From: Phycisphaeraceae bacterium | Lineage (GTDB): Bacteria; Planctomycetota; Phycisphaerae; Phycisphaerales; Zrk34 | DNA length: 5,858 nt | NCBI GenBank assembly: GCA_028281485.1 | Contig: JANQJT010000134.1 | Location: forward strand, 1 to 5,858 | Direction of reading: 5' to 3' | Shown: piece by piece, positions 1-5,801 of the stretch | Layout of the letters: every line of letters begins with the position of its first letter | Position numbering within the stretch: the first letter of the stretch is position 1 | The notes under the pieces: model-generated | What the model was told of the DNA's origin: nothing | Database searches by the model: none | What the model saw: the letters and a program-made list of their open reading frames with translations, nothing else | Made by a program: the position numbers and the translations under genes

Positions 1-519
1 CCACCACCGCCCACCCCGATACGCCGCCTCGACCATCGCCAGCATCGACAACGCGATGAAACCATTTAACAAACCGTCCGCCGTCGCCGCCTGTCCCATG
101 TAGATCGGCAGCACCGTCGTCGCCAGCACAACAAACGCCCACCGCGCCGCGTGAACACCAAACATCCGCCTGCCCACGCCGTACGTGCACAGCGCCGTGA
201 CGATCATCCCCAGGATCGAAGGCAGCCGCAGCGCCAGCTCCGTCTGACCCAGCACCTTCATCGAACCGGCCATGAACCAGTACACCATGATCGGTTTGTG
301 CAACCGCCACTCGCCGTTGAACCACGGCACGACATAGTCCCCACGCATCAACATCTCGACCGCCGCCCGACTGAAACGCGGCTCGTCCCGGTCCCACAGC
401 GTCGTGCCGCTCGCCAGCACCGCGTACACCACACCCATCACCACCACCGCACCCAGCAACCACAACCACTCGTGACGCGGCTCAACACGGTTCAATCCGG
501 TAGGGCGGTCGCTGCTCAT
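1..519 (-). CDS. ArnT/PMT-like membrane glycosyltransferase (GT39/GT83 superfamily), N-terminal 173 residues, cut by window edge
   Basis: This reading frame starts at an ATG at 519 (complement) and stays open to base 1, so the C-terminal part of the protein is outside the window. The visible part has a first membrane segment at about residues 18-37. The hallmark first periplasmic loop of the ArnT/PMT fold follows: WDRDEPRFSRAAVEML at 42-57, with the Asp45-Glu46 pair where the family has its catalytic acidic residue. The loop continues through GDYVVPWFNGEWRLHKPIMVYW (60-81) and LRLPS (97-101). Further hydrophobic segments lie at about 101-117, 127-142 and 150-165, and Asp148 matches a second conserved loop acid. 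Family members use polyprenyl-phosphate sugars to glycosylate lipid A or other envelope acceptors on the outer face of the inner membrane. The acceptor and sugar here cannot be read from sequence. The start overlaps the stop of the LAB_N gene (ATGA), so the two are probably translationally coupled, and the GT2 gene upstream could make the lipid-linked donor. Confidence 0.88.
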   Translation of the reverse strand, partial: MSSDRPTGLNRVEPRHEWLWLLGAVVVMGVVYAVLASGTTLWDRDEPRFSRAAVEMLMRGDYVVPWFNGEWRLHKPIMVYWFMAGSMKVLGQTELALRLPSILGMIVTALCTYGVGRRMFGVHAARWAFVVLATTVLPIYMGQAATADGLLNGFIALSMLAMVEAAYRGGRWW

Positions 520-1100
520 CACGCGTCCGATGCTTCGCTTTCTTCCGAGCCGCTGCGGCGGGAGTAGATCAGGTACAGGTTACGCAGGTAGATGAACCAC
601 CCCGTGCTCTGGCCCAGCACCGCCACGATGTCCTTACGCCAGACGAAGTACACCATCAGCATCGTGGACCCGCCCAGGCTCATCCACCAGAACACCGTCG
701 GCACGACCGATCGGCGGTGCTTCTCGCTGGTCAGCCACTGCACCACCATCCGGCCCGTAAACAGCGCCTGGCCCGCAAAGCCCAGCACGACCCACACGAC
801 CCCCGCGTAGCTGGTGATATTCAGCACCAGCATCCAGAACGGACGATTCGCCTGCTCGGCGTACACGCGCGCCGCGAACTGCTCCGGCGTCAGCTCGACC
901 GATCCCTCCGAGGAGTGCAGCACGAAACGGTGCGTGCCGTCTTCGACCTGGATCACGTGCACGCGCTCGTCGGCGTTGGCCAGCTTTACCTTCACCGACG
1001 CACGCGCCGCTTGGGAGGATGACGCCGCCGTGCCCAACATCAGCGAGCTGGCCACCGCCAGCCCCACCGTCCCGATCGCGATCAACCAGAACCTTCTCAT
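519..1100 (-). CDS. LAB_N-domain (lipid A biosynthesis N-terminal domain) membrane protein with exported N-terminal segment
   Basis: 193 residues. The C-terminal half (about 97-180) is a clear LAB_N domain (PF07578 type): LGFAGQALFTGRMVVQWLTS at 106-125, SEK...RRSVVPTVFWWMSLGGS at 125-145, YFVWRKDIVAVLGQSTGWFIYLRN around 151-174. It has three membrane segments at about 88-112, 133-153 and 160-178. This small module is known as the N-terminal domain of some lipid A disaccharide synthases and as stand-alone proteins beside GT2 and PMT genes. Its exact job is not established; a helper, anchor or flippase-like role in lipid-linked sugar transfer is inference. Residues 1-31 look like a signal peptide or anchor (MRRFW, a hydrophobic stretch, then SSQAARA), followed by a 55-residue soluble stretch that most short LAB_N proteins lack. 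The start at 1100 overlaps the GT2 stop (ATGA) and has AGGGA just upstream. The stop overlaps the start of the ArnT-like gene. Confidence 0.88.
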   Translation of the reverse strand: MRRFWLIAIGTVGLAVASSLMLGTAASSSQAARASVKVKLANADERVHVIQVEDGTHRFVLHSSEGSVELTPEQFAARVYAEQANRPFWMLVLNITSYAGVVWVVLGFAGQALFTGRMVVQWLTSEKHRRSVVPTVFWWMSLGGSTMLMVYFVWRKDIVAVLGQSTGWFIYLRNLYLIYSRRSGSEESEASDA

Positions 1101-1876
1101 GATTCCCTGTCCAGTGCCCGCGCCTCGGTCGGACGCAGACGCGACCGCATCCAGCGCGCCGCGATCAGGTCAATCAGACCCGGCAGCGCCCGGTTCCAGA
1201 CGCCGTACTTCGCCTCACCCGCCGTGCGCGGCCGATGGTTCACCGGCGTCTCCACCACCTTCCCGCCCAACACACCCGTGTAATACGGAATAAACCGGTG
1301 CATGCCCTTGTACTGCAGCGGCAATCGCAACGCGTAGCTCTTGCGGATGATCCGCAGGCTGCAACCCGTGTCGCGCACCGTGTCACCCAGCAACACCCGC
1401 CGAAACGTCCTGCCCACCCAGCTGCTGAACCGCCGCACCACCGTGTCGCGACGGTTGGCGCTGCGGTCACCCTGCACGAGGTCCGCCGATTCGGCGCACA
1501 TCAGTTTGTGCATGGCCGGCAGGTCCGCCGGGTCGTTCTGCCGGTCCGCATCCAGCAGCGCGATCATCTCGCCGCGTGCCAGGCGGATCCCCGCGTAGAA
1601 CGCCGCGGACTGACCGTTGCCCTTGCCCGGAGGCGTGTCACACATCTGGTGAACGACCAGCCAGGGGTGGTCGGCCATCTGTTCGCGCAGCCGCTGGGCC
1701 GTCGCGTCCGTCGAGCCGTCGTCGACGACGATGAACTCGAACGCGATCCCACTATCGGTCAGCGCCTCGCGCACGTCAGAGACCAGGCCTTCGATGTTGT
1801 CCTGTTCGTTGTGGGCCGGGGCGATGAGCGACAACGCAACCGGCTGGGTCGGGCTTGGGGCGGGTGAGTTCGTCAA
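1097..1876 (-). CDS. GT2 family glycosyltransferase, polyprenyl/dolichyl-phosphate sugar synthase type
   Basis: GT-A glycosyltransferase expected to transfer a nucleotide-sugar to a polyprenyl phosphate on the cytoplasmic side, supplying the ArnT-like enzyme of the same operon. Numbered from the TTG at 1876 (259 aa): nucleotide-binding strand LSLIAPAHNEQDN (15-27), DDGSTD (52-57), metal-binding DAD (109-111) followed by QNDP (113-116), RDTGCSLR (168-175), and the basic acceptor-side motif HRPRTAGEAKYG (214-225). Unlike ArnC it has no C-terminal membrane helices and ends in a basic tail. The neighbouring LAB_N protein could bring it to the membrane (inference). The frame is open back to an ATG at 2002 (301 aa). 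I prefer the TTG at 1876 because the extra 42 residues use atypical codons (ATA, AGG, TTA), carry no family motif and cover a perfect inverted repeat and a possible promoter. AGGGA lies 10 nt before this TTG. The start remains uncertain. It is the first gene of the three-gene operon. Confidence 0.9.
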   Translation of the reverse strand: MTNSPAPSPTQPVALSLIAPAHNEQDNIEGLVSDVREALTDSGIAFEFIVVDDGSTDATAQRLREQMADHPWLVVHQMCDTPPGKGNGQSAAFYAGIRLARGEMIALLDADRQNDPADLPAMHKLMCAESADLVQGDRSANRRDTVVRRFSSWVGRTFRRVLLGDTVRDTGCSLRIIRKSYALRLPLQYKGMHRFIPYYTGVLGGKVVETPVNHRPRTAGEAKYGVWNRALPGLIDLIAARWMRSRLRPTEARALDRES

Positions 1877-1930
1877 GCGGGCAGTTTCCCTGTCAGGCGG
1901 GCTTTCGTCGGTCGGGTACAAGCCCCCCAA

Positions 1931-1973
1931 TTTACACCATATCCCTCCAACGCGTAAACGCGGGGCGTTTACG
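1931..1973 (-). promoter_or_regulatory. Candidate promoter with overlapping operator-like palindrome for the GT2-LAB_N-ArnT operon
   Basis: Read on the minus strand, TTTACG (complement of 1953-1958) and TGTAAA (complement of 1931-1936) are 16 nt apart and each match the sigma-70 -35 and -10 consensus at 4 of 6 positions. The -35-like hexamer lies inside a perfect 9-bp inverted repeat at 1953-1973. A transcript starting here would have a leader of about 50 nt before the TTG start at 1876. The match is modest and the planctomycete promoter consensus is poorly known, so this is a hypothesis supported mainly by the coincidence of the elements. Confidence 0.28.
1953..1973. repeat. Perfect inverted repeat, 9-bp arms with 3-nt centre
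   Basis: The arms CGTAAACGC (1953-1961) and GCGTTTACG (1965-1973) are exact reverse complements around GGG. The symmetry and 21-bp span fit a dimeric regulator's operator, or an RNA hairpin if transcribed. No T-run follows on either strand, so it is not a rho-independent terminator. It sits in the divergent spacer about 77 bp upstream of the preferred GT2 start, so a protein bound there could control the glycosyltransferase operon. Confidence 0.7.
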
Positions 1974-2121
1974 ACAGCCCGATAAACCCTCTGTATTGCC
2001 ATTCATCGCGTTATTCTCCGCCGTGTTACGCCGATCCGTGCTTCTGTGTTGTAAACATCGCTGTCTTTTCCGCCGAATTCATAGACGGCGGGGGTCGGCG
2101 CAGCAAAGCGTTTGACTCATC

Positions 2122-2396
2122 ATGGCTTGGGATCGCATCAAAACCGAGAGCCAACCTGGCGTTGTGGCTTTGGCCACCGCCGCGACGTTGTTCTCGGCTG
2201 CCCCGTCGCACGCCGAGATCGCCGGCAAGCCCGATCAGATCGAAGCAGACGGCTCGGCGTGGACGTTTCCTACCGTATCGACGACCACACCGAGACCTCC
2301 ATCTGGGGCCGGAACCTGCTCGAACCCAGCACGCTGGAAGGCAGCGATCCCTACGTCTTCTCACCCGTCGAAGCGCCACGATCGGTCTTCATCTAA
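2122..2396 (+). pseudogene. Broken remnant resembling the C-terminal end of a TonB-dependent outer-membrane receptor
   Basis: From about 2256 to the TAA at 2394-2396 the frame reads GVDVSYRIDDHTETSIWGRN and then LLEPSTLEGSDPYVFSPVEA, PRSVFI. This follows the last strands of TonB-dependent receptors: an LDLRxxYR strand, an SLWGRNLLDPSHxEF strand, then a PRSVY strand. The piece is only about 46 codons and stops before the final barrel strand, which normally ends in an aromatic residue. IHLAR, which would suit that strand, appears just after the stop in another frame (from 2396). Bases 2122-2256 read best in a different frame (MAWDRIKTESQPG, a signal-like ATAATLFSAAPSHAE, then DQIEADGSAWT), so at least one frame switch lies near 2251-2263. 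There is no Shine-Dalgarno at 2122. It is most likely a deletion and frameshift relic. Known family context: TonB receptors are often found upstream of YfiR-family genes, as here. Only the C-terminal half of the call is supported; the nature of 2122-2250 is unclear. Confidence 0.5.
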
Positions 2397-2451
2397 TCCA
2401 CTTGGCGCGACCGAGTCATTTTAACAACAACAATTCCGGAACCGGATAACG

Positions 2452-2595
2452 ATGAGCACACAACTACAAAATGCGACCGACAAAGCGTCGATCCGCGCAT
2501 CAACCACCGGCACGCGTTATCGGCATCTGACCCGAACGAAACGTGACAGACAAACCGCAATCCCCATTAACGTACAGTGGGATTCTGACGATTAG
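2452..2595 (+). CDS. Possible small protein, 47 aa, unknown
   Basis: An uninterrupted frame from ATG 2452 to TAG 2593-2595 encodes MSTQLQNATDKASIRASTTG and then a basic middle (TRYRHLTRTKRDRQ) and an acidic end (WDSDD). It is hydrophilic, with no signal peptide or membrane segment. The ribosome-binding site is weak (CGGA about 10 nt before the start). I do not recognise it. The segment KRDRQTAIPINVQW faintly recalls the RxxxRxPVxxxV opening of PilZ domains, so it could be a fragment of such a gene, but this is too short to claim. Chance occurrence in a low-constraint region is the main alternative. Confidence 0.22.
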   Translation: MSTQLQNATDKASIRASTTGTRYRHLTRTKRDRQTAIPINVQWDSDD

Positions 2596-2622
2596 ACCAG
2601 TATTGGGGGTCACAGAGCAGGG

Positions 2623-2775
2623 ATGCTAAGTGACATGATTATATCCTGGCCGGCCATACTCGGCATGGAAATCCTCGTGCCCGCGACCCGTGTCGCTATC
2701 GCTCTGCCCGCATCCCGTGTCGAAAGCCGCCTCTTTTACAACCGTGTTGCGTTTCAGACGGGTCACAAGACATGA
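2623..2775 (+). CDS. Possible small hydrophobic leader ORF, 50 aa, overlapping the YfiR start by ATGA
   Basis: The frame opens at ATG 2623 (second in-frame ATG at 2635) and ends at TGA 2773-2775, giving a 4-nt ATGA overlap with the YfiR start at 2772. The N-terminal half is hydrophobic (MIISWPAILGMEILVP) and the middle carries a 9-residue repeat (LVPATRVAI / ALPASRVES). The YfiR gene has no good Shine-Dalgarno of its own, so translation of this frame could deliver ribosomes to it. The ORF's own initiation signal is also poor: AGCAGGG abuts the first ATG and lies 12 nt before the second. No family is recognised. It could equally be a non-coding leader whose frame happens to be open. Confidence 0.25.
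   Translation: MLSDMIISWPAILGMEILVPATRVAIALPASRVESRLFYNRVAFQTGHKT
2678..2722. repeat. Imperfect 18-bp direct repeat, 27-bp period
   Basis: TGCCCGCGACCCGTGTCG (2678-2695) recurs as TGCCCGCATCCCGTGTCG (2705-2722), with 16 of 18 positions identical and a 9-bp spacer. It lies 50-95 bp before the YfiR start. It could be paired binding sites for a regulator or, since 27 is a multiple of three, a duplicated 9-codon unit in the small ORF at 2623-2775. The sequence alone does not decide between these. Confidence 0.6.
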
Positions 2776-3383
2776 CGCGCCGATGTAACATGTCGATCTG
2801 CCTTGCGCTTGTCGTGATCACAGCGACACCCGCGCTGTCTTCGCGCAGCAAGGACGAAGCCGAGAAGATCGCCAAGCTCAAGGCCGCGTTCCTCCTCAAC
2901 TTCATGAAGTTCTCAGAGTGGCCGGAAGACAGCTTCAAAGATGACGATTCTCCCATCCTCCTCACCGTCTACGGCGCCGACACCATTGGCACGGCTCTCG
3001 ACCAGACCCTCGCCGATCGTGCTGTTCACGGTCGAACTATCGTCATCCACCGCGTCCTGCCGCCGGTCAGAAATCGTTACAAGAAGTCCGAGGAATACCG
3101 GGCCGCGCTCAGCGCAACGATGGATCGGCTGCGACAAAGCCACGTCGTCCTCCTCGCCGGTCTCGGGGAAGAATCCACGCAACACCTGATCAACAGCGTC
3201 GCCGATGCGCCCGTCCTGCTCGTCGGGGACGGCAAGCAATACATCAACAACCAAACCATGCTGGACCTCGTCGAAGACGAGGGGCGCATCCGTATCTACG
3301 CCAACCGCAAGGCACTGGAAGAATCCCAGGTCAAAGTCAGCTCGCGCCTGCTCAAGCTGGCCGTCTTAGTCGGGGAGAAATAA
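2772..3383 (+). CDS. YfiR family (DUF4154) periplasmic signalling protein
   Basis: 203 residues, close to the usual 170-200 of the family. Residues 1-23 form a signal peptide (MTRRCNMSICLALVVITATP then ALS, with likely cleavage near 23/24), so it acts in the periplasm. Family motifs in order: KAAFLLNFMKFSEWP at 37-51, LTVYGAD at 64-70, HGRTIVIHRV at 86-95, SHVVLLAG at 123-130, VLLVGDG at 148-154, EDEGRIRIYANR at 168-179, and the strongly conserved VSSRLLKLA at 189-197. In Pseudomonas, YfiR binds and represses the periplasmic domain of YfiN. Here the partner is probably the CHASE8-like kinase encoded 3 nt downstream (inference from adjacency). The mature protein has no cysteine: the family's usual Cys in the xCVxG and CHxLxI motifs are Thr65 and Ser123. 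The region at about 97-121 is longer and more charged than I expect for the family. No good Shine-Dalgarno precedes ATG 2772; ATG 2790 (residue 7) is an alternative start. Confidence 0.92.
   Translation: MTRRCNMSICLALVVITATPALSSRSKDEAEKIAKLKAAFLLNFMKFSEWPEDSFKDDDSPILLTVYGADTIGTALDQTLADRAVHGRTIVIHRVLPPVRNRYKKSEEYRAALSATMDRLRQSHVVLLAGLGEESTQHLINSVADAPVLLVGDGKQYINNQTMLDLVEDEGRIRIYANRKALEESQVKVSSRLLKLAVLVGEK
3372..3377 (+). promoter_or_regulatory. Ribosome-binding site of the hybrid kinase
   Basis: GGGGAG lies inside the last codons of the YfiR gene, 9 nt before ATG 3387. It supports that start and close translational linkage of the two genes. Confidence 0.7.
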
Positions 3384-3386
3384 TCG

Positions 3387-5801
3387 ATGTTATGCCTATT
3401 CAACAAGATCTATAGCCGCGTGAGCATCAAGCTGTTGCTCCTGCTGCTGATCACCAGCGGTTTCGCGGTGGCCGTGGTCGCCGCGACGCTCGCGATCGCC
3501 AACGGCAACACGCTGCGCGACGTCGAGCGTGAATCCGTGCGCTCGCAGGCGTCCATCGTTGCGATGGACGCCGCCGCCGCCGTCAGCTTCCAGGACACCG
3601 CGGCCTGTGACGACACGCTCATCGCGCTCGTCGCACAGCCCAACATCACCGGCGCGACCGTCTTCCTGACCGACGGGGCGCCCTTCAGCAGGCAGCACAC
3701 CGACGGCCGCAGCGCCGACAAGCTCTATTACTTCGAGACCGGCACACGCATCGAAGCCAGCCAGATGCTCCACTCCGAACCCGTCGTCCAGGACGGCGAC
3801 GTCATCGGGCAGCTCATCGTCCGCGTCGACCTGGCCACGCTGTCCAACCGTCTCCGCAGCAACACCGTTCTCGCCGGCCTGGTCTCCATCGTCGCCATTG
3901 CCTTGACCACCCTTATCGCCTGGCGGCTGCGCGGCGTCATCGAGAAACCCATCAGCGAGCTCGTTTCCGTCGCCGATCACGTCTACAACACCAAGGACTA
4001 CACCGTCCGTGCCAAAAAGATCTCCAACGACGAGTTCGGCAAGCTCACTACGCAGTTCAACGCCATGCTCGCGCGCATCGAGACCCACGACGCCAAGCTC
4101 CAGGAAGCCAACGACACCCTCGAGCAGCGCGTCCACGAACGCACCGCCGAGCTCGAGGTCGAACGCGATCGCGCCGAGACCGCCAACCGCGCCAAGAGCC
4201 AATTCCTCGCCAACATGTCGCACGAGATCCGCACCCCGATGACCGCCATCATCGGCTTCAGCGACCTGCTCATCGACCCCGACCAGTCCGCCAGCGAACG
4301 CCTCGACGCCGTCCAGACCGTTCGTCGAAACGGCCAACACCTGCTGTCCATCATCAACGACATCCTCGACATCTCCAAGATCGAAGCCGGCATGATGACC
4401 GTCGAGAAGATCCAGGCCGACCTCATCCCCCTCATCGCCGACATCACGTCCCTCTCTCGCGCCAAGGCCGCCGAGCGACAGATCGATCTCGCCGTTGATT
4501 ACCGCGGTCAGATCCCCCAGCAGATCCAGACCGATCCCACACGCGTGCGCCAGATGGTCATGAACCTGATCAACAACGCGATCAAGTTCACCGATCCCGG
4601 CGGCAGTGTTCGGCTCGTCATCAGCCTCGAAAAGGCCACAAGCAACGACCCGCTGCTTCACATCGACATCATCGACACCGGCATCGGCATGACTCCCGAC
4701 CAGCTCAGCAAGCTCTTCAAGCCGTTCACCCAGGCCGACGAGACCATGACCCGTCGCTTCGGCGGCACGGGGCTCGGACTGGCCATCACCCGACACCTCA
4801 CCGAGATGCTCGGCGGCAGCATCGACGTCACCAGCTCGCCCGGCCAGGGCAGCACCTTTGCCCTGCGTCTGCCGACCGGACCCCTCGAAGACGTCACACT
4901 CCTGTCAAGCGTGCGCGAGTCCGACTACGGCCACCTCATGGTGCCACCCGAACACGCACGCACGCAGGAAACCACCCGGTACGCCGGCCGCGTCCTCCTG
5001 GCAGAAGACGGCCCCGACAACCAACGCCTCATCCGTCACGTCCTGGCTAAAGCCGGTTACGACGTCGTCGTCGTCGAGAACGGCAAGCTCGCCACCGAAC
5101 ACGCCTGGCGTGATCAGCCCGGCGGCCAACCCGCCTTCGATATCATCCTCATGGACATGCAGATGCCCGTTATGGACGGCTACACCGCCGTGTCCAAGCT
5201 CAGACAGACCGGCTACAAGCTGCCCATCATCGCCCTCACCGCCCACGCCATGGCCGGCGACCGCGAACGCTGCATCAACGCCGGTTGCGACGAATACACC
5301 ACCAAGCCCATTGATCGCGCCAAACTCACAGGGATGATCCAGGAGTTCATCACCAAGTTTGAAGGCCCGATCGATCCGCCACCGGATGCTCAGTCACACG
5401 CACCCGAAGCCGCGCCGCAGCCCGTCGAAAAACAGCTCGGCACGCCGAAGCCCACCGACTTATCAACTCCGAATGAGCGCGTACTGCTCAGCGAGTTCGC
5501 CGACGATCCGACTATGGCCGAACTGGTCGAGATGTTCCTCAGCGAACTGCCCGAACGCATCGTCAACATCGAACGAGCCCTTCGCGAAGAAGACCTGCAC
5601 CGCCTAGCGACCTTCGCGCACCAGCTCAAGGGGGCGGCCGGCGGGTACGGCTACCCCGACATCACCGAACTCGCACGCGCCGTCGAGGCGGACGCACGCG
5701 ACGAAAACGAAATCATGAAACTCTCCGAGGGAATCGGTGAGCTCAAAGAACTCTGCGAGAGAGCCCGCCTCGCTCTGACCAAGGAGGCCGCCCAGTCATG
5801 A
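3387..5801 (+). CDS. Hybrid sensor histidine kinase: CHASE8-like - HAMP - HisKA - HATPase_c - REC - Hpt
   Basis: 804-residue inner-membrane phosphorelay kinase. Order: TM1 about 14-37; periplasmic CHASE8-like domain about 40-157, with AMDAAAAVSFQDTAACDDTL at 59-78 followed by the QPNITGATVFLTDG strand; TM2 about 160-180; HAMP about 182-236; coiled coil about 236-270; HisKA with FLANMSHEIRTPM and phospho-accepting His279; HATPase_c with N box NLINNAIKF (Asn397), DTGIGM (430-435) and GGTGLGL (459-465); REC with Glu540/Asp541, phospho-acceptor Asp590 in LMDMQMPVMDG, Thr618 and Lys640; a Pro/Ala-rich linker about 658-695; and a C-terminal Hpt with AHQLKGAAGGYG and His745. All catalytic residues are present, so a complete His279-Asp590-His745 relay is expected to feed the response regulator starting at 5798. 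The periplasmic and HAMP parts resemble YfiN, but the GGDEF output is replaced by the kinase relay. The YfiR gene 3 nt upstream probably encodes its sensor or repressor partner. The signal sensed is unknown. Confidence 0.95.
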   Translation: MLCLFNKIYSRVSIKLLLLLLITSGFAVAVVAATLAIANGNTLRDVERESVRSQASIVAMDAAAAVSFQDTAACDDTLIALVAQPNITGATVFLTDGAPFSRQHTDGRSADKLYYFETGTRIEASQMLHSEPVVQDGDVIGQLIVRVDLATLSNRLRSNTVLAGLVSIVAIALTTLIAWRLRGVIEKPISELVSVADHVYNTKDYTVRAKKISNDEFGKLTTQFNAMLARIETHDAKLQEANDTLEQRVHERTAELEVERDRAETANRAKSQFLANMSHEIRTPMTAIIGFSDLLIDPDQSASERLDAVQTVRRNGQHLLSIINDILDISKIEAGMMTVEKIQADLIPLIADITSLSRAKAAERQIDLAVDYRGQIPQQIQTDPTRVRQMVMNLINNAIKFTDPGGSVRLVISLEKATSNDPLLHIDIIDTGIGMTPDQLSKLFKPFTQADETMTRRFGGTGLGLAITRHLTEMLGGSIDVTSSPGQGSTFALRLPTGPLEDVTLLSSVRESDYGHLMVPPEHARTQETTRYAGRVLLAEDGPDNQRLIRHVLAKAGYDVVVVENGKLATEHAWRDQPGGQPAFDIILMDMQMPVMDGYTAVSKLRQTGYKLPIIALTAHAMAGDRERCINAGCDEYTTKPIDRAKLTGMIQEFITKFEGPIDPPPDAQSHAPEAAPQPVEKQLGTPKPTDLSTPNERVLLSEFADDPTMAELVEMFLSELPERIVNIERALREEDLHRLATFAHQLKGAAGGYGYPDITELARAVEADARDENEIMKLSEGIGELKELCERARLALTKEAAQS
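5781..5787 (+). promoter_or_regulatory. Ribosome-binding site of the downstream response regulator
   Basis: AAGGAGG is a near-perfect Shine-Dalgarno inside the kinase 3' end, 10 nt before ATG 5798. It is the strongest such site seen here, and it suggests the regulator is translated well even though its start overlaps the kinase stop. Confidence 0.75.

Larger units (their letters stand above)
2397..2771. other. Intergenic stretch upstream of the YfiR gene; no recognised gene
   Basis: This stretch is less GC-rich than the flanking genes, especially at 2420-2660. It holds two unassigned small open frames (2452-2595 and 2623-2775), an 18-bp imperfect direct repeat (2678-2722), an 8-bp palindrome TTCCGGAA (2434-2441), a 10-bp palindrome TGGCCGGCCA (2647-2656) and a GTCAC/GTGAC pair (2609-2613 and 2630-2634). 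A weak promoter-like pair, GTGACA at 2630-2635 and CATACT at 2655-2660, has a spacer of 19 nt, longer than ideal, and flanks the 10-bp palindrome. The promoter of the YfiR-kinase operon probably lies here but cannot be placed with confidence. Confidence 0.5.

Noticed and set aside
151..567. 138-codon plus-strand frame rich in His, Arg and Pro
   Set aside because: It lies opposite the ArnT-like gene, whose catalytic-loop motifs are clear. The His/Arg-rich composition is typical of a reverse-strand shadow.
1235..1867. 210-codon plus-strand frame opposite the GT2 gene
   Set aside because: Arg/His/Val-rich composition and exact overlap with conserved GT2 motifs mark it as an antisense shadow.
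1877..2002. N-terminal extension of the GT2 protein to ATG 2002
   Set aside because: Its codons (ATA, AGG, TTA) are unlike the rest of the operon, it carries no family motif, and it contains a perfect inverted repeat. It remains possible, so the start is flagged as uncertain.
2026..2379. 117-codon minus-strand frame across the receptor remnant
   Set aside because: It is Arg-rich with no recognisable motif, and the opposite strand carries the receptor-like strands.
2434..2441. Palindrome TTCCGGAA as a terminator or operator
   Set aside because: Eight self-complementary bases without a loop or T-run are common by chance.
2630..2660. Promoter-like pair GTGACA / CATACT flanking the TGGCCGGCCA palindrome
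   Set aside because: The 19-nt spacer is too long and the -10 match is only 4 of 6. Kept as a remark in the intergenic entry rather than as a feature.
3396..4796. 466-codon open frame on the minus strand opposite the kinase
   Set aside because: The product is a repetitive Gly/Asp/Val/Glu-rich sequence with no domain, and it lies wholly opposite the conserved HAMP-HisKA-HATPase coding region. It is a shadow of high-GC codon use.
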